Below are positions 34,080 through 44,636 of a stretch of DNA of 64,000 bases, in pieces. Source of the stretch: Pleurotus djamor. Its lineage: Eukaryota > Basidiomycota > Agaricomycetes > Agaricales > Pleurotaceae. Every line of letters begins with the position of its first letter. Within the stretch, counting starts at the first letter, position 1. The notes beneath the pieces are model-generated. The model ran no database searches, was not told where the DNA came from, and saw nothing but the letters and a program-made list of their open reading frames with translations. Location of the stretch: positions 22,218 to 86,217 of the forward strand of contig JAPEVF010000161.1 of the NCBI GenBank assembly GCA_029747585.1. Reading direction: 5' to 3'. The position numbers were made by a program, and so were the translations under genes.

Positions 34080-35342
34080 ATGCCTATCGCCATACGAAGC
34101 GGACGCGACCTCGACGAAACCTCGGATGCCATCGACGATGGTGAGCTTGGAAGTAAACCTGTGCTTCTTCGACGGCGCTGATCATCCCCTTCGCGTTTAC
34201 AGTCAACGTCATCCGCGGAAAGATGTGGAACGAGCAATCCGAGTTCGACGAGGACAAAGATAAAACCCAATTCCGTGACTATGACGCTGCTTGCGATCGC
34301 GTCAAGAACTTTTACAAGGAACAGCACGGTGCGTCGTACTGAAATTCTTTTTAAGCGCTATTCCTTATTCCCTCTTTTAGAGAAGCAAACTGTTGCTTTC
34401 AACATCAAGGCCCGCGTCGACTTCAAGAACCGCGAACGCATCCGCATGAGTGTCTGGGAGGCTATGGAATTGCTCAACACGCTCGTTGACGAGTCTGATC
34501 CTGACGTGCGTCCGAGTCTCCCCTTCTTTTTTCGTGAAATGGTTTCATGTCAAACTGACGCAATGGCTTTTCCCTTTCAACAGACTAGCGTATCTCAGAT
34601 TGAGCACTTGCTCCAGACTGCTGAAGCTATCCGTCGCGATGGCAAGCCTGAATGGATGCAGGTTCGTTTGTGGTCTCTTCAGTACTCCCGATCTGTCTGG
34701 ACTGACGACTGGCAGGTTACTGGTCTCGTCCATGATCTGGGCAAGCTGCTATTCATCCTTGGCTCTGAGGGACAATGGGATGTTGTTGGTGTACGTCCCT
34801 TTCTGGCGGCGTCCCGTTTCGCTCCTTGCCCTGACCACCCACGTTCTTCCAGGACACTTTCGTTGTTGGCTGCAAGTTCTCGGATAAGATAATCTACCCG
34901 GAAACCTTCGTGGGTAACCCTGATAGCAGGGATGCTGTTTACTCCACCGAGTACGGCATCTATCAGCCCAACTGTGGTCTGGACAATGTCATGCTGTCTT
35001 GGGGACATGATGAAGTGAGTCTTTCCCCCAAAGACATATGGTCTGGTGATAGTGACACTGATTGCGATTTGCTAGTACCTGTACAACGTGCTGAAGGATC
35101 AATGTTCTCTCCCAGAGGAAGGTCTTGCTATGATTCGATATCACAGCTTCTACCCGTGGCACCGTGAGGACGCCTACTCGCATCTTACCAATGAGAAGGA
35201 CGCGAAGGTTCTCGAGGCTGTTCGCGCCTTCAACCCATATGATCTATACAGCAAGAGCGATGAGTCTTGTACCGCAGAGAAGCTACGTCCCTATTATGAG
35301 GGCCTCATCGCCAAGTTCTTCCCTCCATCGCTGGAGTGGTAA
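34080..35342 (+). CDS. MIOX: Inositol oxygenase, copy b
   Basis: Start at 34080 ([20 protein letters not shown]) and end [11 protein letters not shown]. It converts myo-inositol to D-glucuronate. About eight exons at the same positions as copy a. Blocks: [142 protein letters not shown]. All expected iron-binding His/Asp residues are present. The middle part ([20 protein letters not shown]) differs from copy a ([20 protein letters not shown]), so the two have diverged mostly outside the active site. Lies between an aldo/keto reductase and a polyol-phosphate phosphatase on the same strand. Confidence 0.95.
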
Positions 35343-35853
35343 TCTATTCGCCCTCCACTCTATTGTTTGCTTTTTCTCTTGCTATATTTCCTCTCTATAA
35401 TCGCTGTCGATTTTCACCCTCTGCTACTCTAGATCGTCCCTTCAATACGTTCATCCACTCACATATTTTGCTCCCACTTTATCGTTATAGAGTACAAGTT
35501 AGCTATTGAATAACTGTATTTGTTGCTCTCGATAGACGTACATACTTACTACCCTCTGATTATTCCCTAATATTCGCAGTATATACCTCGCCATCCGTTG
35601 TTGTCGTCGCTTAGAAACTTGTATTATTTACTTGCTTAGATACTAACAATCGAAAGGAATGTTATCATCCTTAAAAGTTAATCTTATCGTCGGTGTCGAG
35701 CGTAACCGACGGTCTTTTGTACCCACGTTTTTCGGAGGTCGTGCCTTGGCGCCCTGATCGATTTCATGATCATTGTCGATGACTGATCAATCGATCACAT
35801 CATCTCGGCTCGCCCCTTGACAACGAGGACCTTGACTTGCAACCACCATCACC
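35343..35853. other. AT-rich intergenic region
   Basis: 510 nt: 3' region of inositol oxygenase copy b and promoter of the phosphatase. No gene seen. Confidence 0.5.
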
Positions 35854-37057
35854 ATGTCCGACCCAGCTCCAGAAAGCACATTACCCTACCCTCCAGTCCA
35901 CAAGGACAAGAAATTTGTGGTTCTGTCAGATTGGTCTGTCATCTTGCGGCGGCCTCTAGCGCACGCAGAGCTAACTTACCTCGCTTTCAACCAGGGATGG
36001 AACCATCACGACGCGCGATTCAAATGACTGTGAATAGGTCGTCTCATTTACCCATACGCGGGTCGCTGAAGATTAGTGCCGCCCAGATATGACGGACAAC
36101 TTAGGCTTTGGAAAGGAGAAACGTAGAGCCGGCAACTTGGACATCCTGTCTGGCAAATACACGTTCAGGTCGGTCTGGACTCCAAAACCTTGGGGTTTTG
36201 GCCATTCACATTTCTATTTAGAGATGCATTCCGTGAGATGTTGGAGAGCGTCAGTGGAAATGGCCATAAGTTTGATGAATGCATCGAGGTCTTGAAGAAG
36301 AGTAAGAGACGATCTTAATTCCATCGCTGGCGGACATTAAGCGCTTCTTGTTCCAGACATCGTGCTTGACCCAGGGTTCAAAGATTTCTACAAATGGTGC
36401 AAGTCGAACGATATCCCAGTTATTATTGTCTCTAGGTGCGCGAATACACTCCGTGTGGCATCGGAAATTCTTGCTCACACTGCTGTTCTCTTCAAGTGGA
36501 ATGACCCCCATCATTCGCGCCGTTCTGTCCAATCTTGTGGGAGAGGAGGACGCGAAGGACATAGATATCATCTCGAATGATGTCGACATCCACTCCGATG
36601 GAACGTGGAGCATCAAATTCCGCCACCCATCCAGGTGTGTTGAAGTTACGAAGCACCGCCCCGGTCCTAGGGAAAATCCCGTCGTTCTGATTTCATATGG
36701 ACAGTGGCTATGGTCATGACAAGTCCCAGGCTATCTTACCCTACCGCAGCCTGCCCGACCCTCCTACTCTCTTCTTTTTTGGCGACGGCGTATCCGGTGA
36801 GCTTGAGACTACCCTTTCGGATAGCCGAGGTCGAACTGACGTCTGCGCTTTCTATAGACATGTCTGCAGCTAGGCACGCTGACGTACTCTTTGTCAAGGA
36901 GAAAGGCGACGGCGAGAATGACTTGGCGGTTTACTGCACAAAGAACGGCATCAGACACATCTTGTTCGATGACTTTTCCAAGGCGCTCGGTGTTGTGCAG
37001 TCCATTGTGCAAGGCGAGAAGACCGTAGATGAAGCCCTGTCTCTTGGCCGTGCTTGA
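35854..37057 (+). CDS. HAD phosphatase, PYP1 (YNL010W)-like polyol-phosphate phosphatase
   Basis: ATG at 35854 (MSDPAPESTLPYPPVHKDKK). Eight exons. HAD motif I is VVLSDWDGTITTRDSNDYMT (nucleophile D, general acid D). Motif II is VIIVSSGMTPIIRA, motif III the Lys in GYGHDKSQAILPYR, motif IV FFFGDGVSDMSAARHADVLF. Other blocks: NLGFGKEKRRAGN, LDPGFKDFYKWCKSNDIP, DIISNDVDIHSDGTW, and the end QGEKTVDEALSLGRA. The DSNDYxTDxLGFGKEKR pattern matches the yeast YNL010W/PYP1 group, reported to dephosphorylate polyol phosphates. Cytosolic. Its place behind inositol oxygenase and the aldo/keto reductase fits sugar-alcohol metabolism, but co-regulation is not shown. Confidence 0.88.
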
Positions 37058-37407
37058 TATAGCTAAATACATGACATAGACTCCTAGATGCTACACCAGT
37101 AAGTCCCTAATAATCACAATCAGTTTTCTTCATTTTCCGGCGCTTTATCCACCGTGCTGCGCTAGGTAATGCCCGAACAACGTCATTTACCACGACATCT
37201 TCGTGATTATGGACTGACAGCAACCTTTTCTTGGTTGCGGCCTTACGTTGAAGCAGCACTTTGAATAACTACTTGCTTCGTTCGAGTCGTCGCCGAGGTG
37301 CGTGAAGGAGGGGACATCAATAGTAATTCAATAGTTTCCTATGAATCCATCTCCTTACCTACGTCTATCACCGATCGCGAACAACCTCATCCATCCATCC
37401 GACAGAT
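37058..37407. other. Intergenic, no supported gene
   Basis: About 350 nt, 3' flank of the phosphatase. Confidence 0.45.
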
Positions 37408-38004
37408 ATGGCTGGTTTGTCACCCCACGGACCTCCGAAACGGCCTGCGTGATTGACATCCAAGACTCTCGTAACCAAATGACATAGACTCCTCCCAAGT
37501 TTCAGGTAGGTGATAGTGCGCTGAGTTGTGGCCTACTTACGTCTCTGTTTGATAGAGTCGGAGGGATGATTTCTCAATGGAACTCTGGTCTGGCAAAGAT
37601 TCGCTCCGAAACGCTTAGCCCTCCGAAAACGCTATCCTCTTCGTCGATTTGCCCTCTTCTACGGCATTTCTGCGGCTGAACGAAACTTGTCCAGCCTCGT
37701 GTTAGACGAATTTACGCTCTCATTGATCTTCGTCGTCCCGGTAAGTGCGAAAACTTCGAAGCTCTTTCACAACCCCACATGTACCTGATCTGACTGCACG
37801 CCCTGTCCCTCCAGACATGTGGTGATTAGCACGACACTCCCTGACATTCCCCACTGGGCTGGCACCTCACTTCTTTCTAAGTGTATGTGCCAGAAAAGAC
37901 ATAAGATTACCTTCTGGTTGCACAGACAAGTGTCAAGCTTCAACGAAGACCACGGAGCTATGCTTTCTCCATGGACGTTCGAAGCATTCGTTGCTGAGGT
38001 GTGA
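37408..38004 (+). pseudogene. Coding-like exon remnants, plus strand
   Basis: Several stretches look translated but do not join into one open frame. They are MAGLSPHGPPKRPA (ATG 37408), a short piece TPPKFQ between splice-like sites, FALFYGISAAERNLSSLVLD followed by EFTLSLIFVVP and a good GT donor near 37740, and a last piece HVVISTTLPDIPHWAGTSLL ... WTFEAFVAEV ending at 38004. The best donor/acceptor combination gives a stop soon after the junction. A decayed gene is the simplest reading; no family recognised. Confidence 0.3.
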
Positions 38005-38044
38005 GAAGCTCCTCTTATTGTATGCCTAAATGAAGTACAGGCGC

Positions 38045-38277
38045 GAACGTCGGAGGATGGCCCCTCAGGCACTTGCCCATCGATCACCCCCGCCGCCATC
38101 CCCAAAAATGTAGGCACCCTGCTCCTCGTCGCAGTGGCTAGATCAAAGTAAATCCCCTCCCACGAAGGGCCACCAGTGAGCAACTCCACCGCCTCGTGTA
38201 GAGTAATGCCGAAATTGCTGGCATTCGCGGTTCGCAGAGGTATGTTCTTGGTATTCGCGTTCCCATGGATCTATTCA
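38045..38277 (-). pseudogene. Coding-like exon remnant, minus strand
   Basis: The minus strand reads IHGNANTKNIPLRTANASNF, GITLHEAVELLTGGPSWEG, IYFDLATATRSRVPTFLGMA, AGVIDGQVPEGPSSDVRA after an acceptor (gaatag) near 38278. It is open and protein-like for about 75 codons, but I find no start, flanking exons or stop consistent with a whole gene. It looks like one exon of a decayed or truncated gene. Confidence 0.3.
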
Positions 38278-38965
38278 AACTGAAGTCTAGCCCATGGTCC
38301 TCAAGCCAAAGAACCCCCTCCGACGCCACACCGAAGGAGAGGTGTCTTTTGGAATTATCCCGAGAATTACAGGTACATTTTTGCAAATAATGGGTCACTC
38401 AAATTGCCTAGGTTTTGCCGCTACATCTCGATATTCAAAGTTCGAATTTCGCTGCTAATATGTCCGTATGATTGAGAGTCTTTTCCCATCAGATCTCACA
38501 GGCGAACACCATAATATTCCTACATCGTTCCAAAAGCAGCCACCTCCTTGTCGCGCTCATGCACGCTGTGGGCGAGGGATCATAGGCTCGATTCGTCGAC
38601 TCCCAACTAAGGGATCAGGACCATGACAGGTGCAACTCAGCGTTCGAGGTTGTCCCAGTACTCCTATCTCAACTCCTGATGACCTCCTGGGGCTTCGTTC
38701 GACCAAAACTTTCGTTCCCCATTCATTGCCTAGGATGATCTCCGCCTTCTGACTCAGATCGACGACAAGGCTGATTTCTGCTTTGTAAAGAGGACGGGCA
38801 TCAATGCCCTCCTCAGGCTTAGTTAGTGCTTGCGCCGCAGTATTCTTACGCTACTTCACGGATTTATCATTGCTCCCAGTATTCTGATGTCTGATGGTCA
38901 GTCGCTGGGGCGACCTGATCCACTATTTATTCAAAGGGCATCAAGACTGAAGTCCACAATACATC
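38278..38965. other. Upstream region of PfpI copy c
   Basis: About 690 nt without a supported gene. Confidence 0.4.
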
Positions 38966-39857
38966 ATGAGCTCGTCGACCAACCTTCGCCTCGCAGTCTG
39001 TCTCTTTCCTGGTGTAACATGTCTCGACTACCAAGGACCCATTGAGTTACTCGGTTTCCTCTTTCCCGAGAACCAGGCCATCATGAAAGAACACTTCCCC
39101 GATCTTTCGTTCCCGGTTTCGATCGATGCAACCTATCTATCTCATACACTTGATAAGGTCAAGCCTATGGCCGGCCCCACGCTGGTTCCGGATCGCACCT
39201 ACGAATCAGTCAAGGACGAGGAGCAATTCGACCTCATCCTGATTCCTGGAGGTATGTACAAACTTGTCGCTCGACAATGAACGTTAGCATCTTCTGAGTG
39301 CCTTCCACTTGATCTAGGTCCCGGGGCCAGTCCTGGATCTTACTCTGTCACGCTCCTCGACTTCCTGAAGCGCCAGGAGCCAAAAGTGAAGCACATCTTG
39401 ACCGTCTGCACGGGTTCATGGATCTTAGCGGAAGCTGGACTTCTCAAAGGCAAAAAGGCTACCACGAATAAGGCGTTCTATAAACAGGTTGAGGTTGGTA
39501 GCCGCCATATATAAATCAACGGGCTCAACTGACGCCGATCTCGTTCAATCTCTCGCTTGAAAGGCGTCTACTCGGGGAAGCGGAGTTGAGTGGGTCCCCA
39601 AAGCCCGGTTCGTCATCAACGACGACAAAAAGATCTGGACTAGCTCTGGCGTTACTGCTGGTCGGTGTATCTGTGCATCGCACATCATATACAATTTACT
39701 AATCTAGGCATTCTTGAACATAGGTATGGATATGGCAAGCGCGTTTCTTGACCATATTGTAGGAACAAAGACAGGGGATTTCGCGCGCAGTGGTATTGAG
39801 CTCACAGCTAAGGGTGCAGGCGAGGATGAGTTTGCCGCTGTGTACGGATCGGTCTGA
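38966..39857 (+). CDS. DJ-1/PfpI family protein, copy c
   Basis: Start 38966 (MSSSTNLRLAVCLFPGVTCL). Exon 1 is 38966-39251, exon 2 begins at 39318, then two more introns; end FAAVYGSV. Blocks: DYQGPIELLGFLFPENQ, FDLILIPGG, PGASPGSYSVTLLDFLKRQE, ILTVCTGSWILAEAGLLKGK (Cys nucleophile), FVINDDKKIWTSSGVTAG, GMDMASAFLDHIVG. Closest to copy b. The third donor reads GAG|GTTGGT, weaker than GTGAGT in copy b. Just upstream of MAPEG copy b on the same strand (about 260 nt), so the PfpI + MAPEG association occurs twice in this window. Cytosolic; substrate unknown. Confidence 0.9.
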
Positions 39858-40115
39858 ACTGTTTGTTTCTGTCTGAACTAAATTTTCAGTCCATATGGAA
39901 GCTTGATCTAAATGACTGTCTACGATGGTAGATGCACTGAACACTGGTACTCTGAGGCCATTCCAGAACGCACGGTCAATAGGAGTGCCCCTGTCTCCTG
40001 TCTAGCATTAGGGACACCAAAAATATTCTCATGGAAACGGTATAAAAGCCGCCGGCAATGTCGTCCAACCGACCCACTCCTTCTTGTACTCCCACCACGA
40101 AAGCACATTCAAACA

Positions 40116-40979
40116 ATGCTTCATCTTAGTCTCTCCAGTCCACTCTCATTGTACTCCATACCGGCGTTATGGTTTTCGGCGTTCTATCCTGGGACACTTA
40201 AGGTAGTGAAATTCGCGTATTGTCCTTTATGAAAAGACTGAAAAACATGAGCCTAGTTTCTTCTGATTGACAAGACCGTCGGTTACAACAAGTTTGGACC
40301 CTTGTTCCAACTAGGCGGTAACTCGTTGGCCTTACGATTTCTTTTACATTTAGTACTTTACCTCGCGGAAATGTCGAAAGGACGAAGTCGAAAAGTGGTG
40401 TGCCTCCCGAAACATTGGCGAAGATCGCACGCATGGAAGGTGCTCACCAGGTCAGTGAAATACTCTACCACAGATGTAAATGAAGAATCTGATACCGGCT
40501 ATTTTAGAATGGCTACGAGAATTTCCCACTTTGGATTGCCGCAGTCGTGCGTCTGCACAGACTGTTGCTTCATCGTGTTGACAAACGTGAATGCACAGTT
40601 AACCGCGAACTTTGCTGGGATTGACAATTACACGCTGAATGTCGCTTCTTTGGCCTAGTGAGTTTCCTCGCCTGGATACGCCCGTTTGTTTTGACGTTCC
40701 ATGCTGTCTAGTTTCACCTTGAGGATCCTCTACAACCACATCTACATTAACCACAACACATTCGGGGGAGGATGGCTCCGGTGCGTTCTTACCTCATGCT
40801 CAGCTTTCGTCCATCGACGTCGACAACATTCAGGACTTTGGTTTACTTCACCGCTCTCCGTAAGTTTCTCATAAATTCAGCTTTAGAACCGTTCGATGAT
40901 TGATATTTCTCCCGCTTTTAAAGCGATTCCCTTGTGGTTACTGGTGAAGTCGGCAAACAAAGTTGCTTCATCAGTGTGA
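40116..40979 (+). CDS. MAPEG-family membrane protein, copy b
   Basis: ATG 40116 (MLHLSLSSPLSLYSIPALWF). Exons then give FYPGTLK, FLLIDKTVGYNN, TLPRGNVERTKSKSGVPPET, LAKIARMEGAHQ, NGYENFPLWIAAV, LTANFAGIDNYTLNVASLAY, FTLRILYNHIYINHNTFGGG, WLRTLVYFTALPIPLWLLVK and SANKVASSV, TGA at 40979. All donors are GT, unlike copy a. Four hydrophobic helices and the ARMEGAHQNGYENFPLW motif identify MAPEG; ER membrane, probably glutathione-linked detoxification. It ends only 28 nt from the stop codon of the convergent DUF2235-WD40 gene. Confidence 0.88.
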
Positions 40980-41007
40980 AAGTCTGGTTGGGATGGAGGA
41001 CGTAGTA

Positions 41008-44000
41008 TCAACAGGGAAAGAAAGCACTGTAGGTAAGCTTGTTGTACGTAGAGTCGACCCCCTTCGGTTTCTCCTCAAGCCAAACATATTGTTGGGCTTT
41101 ACTTTTTTTTGTGACCGTTACTCGCTCAGTATTGTCCTCTTCCGATGAGAAATCGCCTGTTTCAACATCCCAGAGCTGGACAGTATCCCGCGACCCAGAC
41201 ACCAGTTGTTTGCCGTCAAGTGAGAAATACAACGATACCACCATTGATGTGGCGACATCAAACTCGTAGATCCATTCCCACGTAGTGCAACTCCATAACT
41301 GGATCCTACGAGACGACCCATTAGCGAGAACCTTCCCATCGGGTCGGAATGCCAGAGAGGTGGTGGGACGATCTTCAGTGACGAAATCATGGACGATTAG
41401 CGTTGTCTCGGCGCTCCATATCTTGATAACTCCCCACTGATGGGCTGAGACCAGCCATTCCCCAGAAGGACTGTTGATGAGCGCGCAAGTTTCTGAGGCT
41501 CCTCTCAGTATGGTCTCTTGTCGACCACGTAACGGCTCCGCGAGGTCCCGCATGGCCATTGACGAGCTTGAGCCCTTAGTATAGGCGAGTTTGGAGTTAT
41601 CGGCGGAGGAGAACACCAGAGAGCTGATGGAAGACCGGTGTCGAACTATAATCTGGTGGACCAACGCCCAGTGAGGTGGAGAGCCATCCCTGCGCCAGAC
41701 CTCAATGAAGCCTCGTGCATGTCTTGCTAGGAGCCGGTTATCGTCAGAGAAACAAACGTCCATCTGCCCTTCTGCTTGGGGTTGTGGAACTCTATTCTTT
41801 GANTTTTTTGACTGGCACCGGGTCGGAAAGGATAGCCTCTGGTTCCACCATGTTGGTATCAAGATGGAAGATACGAATAGTATCCTGAGAGATAACTGCA
41901 ACCAAGGAACCATCCCTCGAAACAAAAATATGCGAACCAGACAGTGAAGTGTGGGGCTTGGGTGGCTGCATGGATGTCGTATCCCATGAACTGACGTGTG
42001 TAACTGCATCCTTTGAGGAGGCTATAGAAGCAAAAACAAGACGACCAGGGTGACTTGCGGAGAAGCGAATTGGCTTGGGAATCCCTTCAATATGCTGAGA
42101 TTGCAAACACGCTAGCAGGAAGGAAATTCGTCGAGAGCGCCCAAATCCGCTATGAACGCAAAACTCACGATTTCCAAACGTCAATGGCAAGGCAGAAAAT
42201 TCACCCCCAAAGGGTTTGACCCAGTCCCGGATTTGAAGTGTTGTATACTTGCGGTCGCCAAGCAGCTCAATAGCTCTAGCGTGTGAGAGGAGCCGGAGGA
42301 TCGTCCTCCGTGTTTCAACGTCTAGGAAATGGTGCTCATGGGTGAGCTCGAGAGCAGATAGCAAAATCGGTGCTGCGTTCGGGACTTCGGTAAACGAAGG
42401 AAGACGTGATGCTGGAGCAAGAGTTTTAGGAGCCTTTGTGGAATCCGTGAAAAGGTTGGACTTACCGTCATCCAAAAACGACCGAAGGGTTATGATAGCA
42501 GCGATGAAAGGATTGAAATCGATGGGCTCTTTGTCACCCGAGTCTTGAAGGCGAAGCCCCAGAGTATCGCAGATGGTTTCCAGGCTATCGAGCGTATGTG
42601 AAGCATCCTCAAAGGGATCCTTCTCAACAATGGACTCGTTTTGATACGACTTGAAAAGGACCTCCCAATCGAATTTCCGCCCATCAACCGTAGGAAGGAT
42701 CGCCGAAGGGAACAAGGACAAGGGTCCGGAGGGCGGTGATCCTGGGAAAGCACCGGGTATTTTGTCTGTAGGCGCAACATCGCTTGATGGGTCAGAGAGT
42801 GTGACACTGTCGCTGAGAAGGGATAAGGCAATGTCAATGTCTTGAGTGGGAGGGTGGATAGCCATATCGTCGTCACCGTCATCGGTGGATGATTCTCCAG
42901 CTCCGAATGCATCCTCGGTTGGGACGGTAGACTCAGAATCAGAATCACTGTCTTCGTTCGGAGCGTTTGGAGTGAACAAAGGCTCAGAAGGCTTAGATCG
43001 CGTGAAGACTGATTGATGTATGAGCTGCCTTTGCTTAATCAAGCGTGGAGCACCGAGGTGTGGCCTAGAGAATGAAAAGCATAAGGATCAAGAACAGTGG
43101 TGAAGAACGAAGCGGGACAGCGCACAAGAATGTCAAGCTATCCCTGTCTTCATACGAAAGGCAAGGAAATGGCAAGAGCTCGAGGAAATGCCATATACCA
43201 GTCAGTGAAGGCTTTGATACCACAGTCGTCCATTTTCCTTCGTAAGGATTCATGCGAAGGCCATGAGTCATCGCTTCATAAGTCATCCACCGCAGAGCAG
43301 GACCAAAATTTGACAAGTCTTCATTTGAGACATTCCCACCACCACTGAATGGATATTCGTATCAGATAAAAGATAAGACGATGTTGGACTCACATGTCAG
43401 AGTGCGACCCAGCGAACCACACTTCTTTGACATCTCCTCTATCACCACGCTCAGGTCCCAAGCCACCATTAGCATACTCCGGTTGAAATTTGACGCGTCG
43501 CTCGTCCAGAGCCAAGGCGTGACGGAAGGCACAGACGTGACCCATACCAGAGACAGTCTCGGGCAAGGATTTGCCACGGAGTACTCCAATCGAAGAAACA
43601 GTATCCCTTGGAGACTCACGGTTAGCCTTGGTGTCCAGATTTGAAAGGGCGTGTAGAGTACGTACCAGGCACCCACAAAGTGAACTTTCACATCCTTGCG
43701 GCACAGGGTTGCTTTGAACTGTGAGCAGAGCTTATGATCGTTCTCGATATCTGCGTCACGCATCTGGGCGTGGTCATCTGGTTGGCTCTGGGGATTATTC
43801 GACGACGTCGCAACCGACGGCTTGACCTCTGATTCACGTTTAGTACGCTCAGTGATCGAAGCGTATAGTTCGTAGGCACTAGAGCATCGAAGGTTAGTAG
43901 TCGATTATTATAGGTGGCGATGAAGGAGCGCACAAGGGGATTTGGTTTTTGTTGCCTTTATGGAGGAGCCCCACCTAAGGAGGAGCTGTCAATTTCTGGC

Positions 44001-44636
44001 AGAGGGCGTGCAAACTGTTGCTCACTTTGTGGATCATACCGGCGATAACACGGACTTGGTAGGCACCTCTGGAAAATCCTGATCTCAAGTTGAGTCACGA
44101 ATCAACCGCAGTGAACAGGTATTGCGCACCGAACAGATATATCCTGTCGCCAGGCTGGTAATTCTCAGACAACCATTCGTACGCAGCGTGCACGATGCGC
44201 TCGAAATTCCTACACAATTGGTCGGTCTTTCATCACGACTCATAATGTACGAGAGGGTAAGCGTACCAAGCAATTGCCATATCGATGGTGTGATAGACGA
44301 CTTGCTTGAGGTAGCCAAACGATCGGAAAGATGGCTTCGCATATGTTCCAATCCCGCTGTTGTAGAAAGCAAGCTGTCCTTCTTCATCCTTCACAAGGCG
44401 ACTGAACAACTCGATGATGTTCGTGCTCTACTCAGAACATCGGGTAAGAACCTGACAATGTCGAGTGAAACTGCGAGACTTACCTTGGCACTGAACTGGT
44501 TTGCGGTCCCATCGATGCATACTACAAGGTTGCGAGCAGTGTTGTTATGAGGGCAGCCAGATGCATGAGCTTGTGATCGAGAGAAGGGGTTAGCTGGTTC
44601 GCTAAGATTCGGTAGGGGGGACTGAATGGAAGACAT
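41008..44636 (-). CDS. DUF2235 (Tle1-like alpha/beta hydrolase) fused to WD40 repeats
   Basis: Start 44636 (MSSIQSPLPNLSEPANPFSR). The hydrolase domain runs NLVVCIDGTANQFSAK, LAFYNSGIGTYAKPSFRSFG, IVHAAYEWLSENYQPGDRIY, GFSRGAYQVRVIAGMIHKVG (Ser nucleophile), VHFVGAWDTVSSIGVLRG (Asp) and EVWFAGSHSDIGGGNVS (His), so the triad is complete. An acidic linker (NEDSDSDSESTVPTEDAF) and a middle region follow. At least six WD-type strands come next: HIFVSRDGSLVAVISQDTIR, FSDDNRLLARHARGFIEVWR, SGEWLVSAHQWGVIKIWSAE, FRPDGKVLANGSSRRIQLWS, FSLDGKQLVSGSRDTVQLWD. N at 41803 adds one base to an A run and shifts the frame between the last two large pieces; without it the frame is continuous. DUF2235 enzymes include bacterial type VI secretion phospholipases. 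Role in fungi is unknown. Confidence 0.88.
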
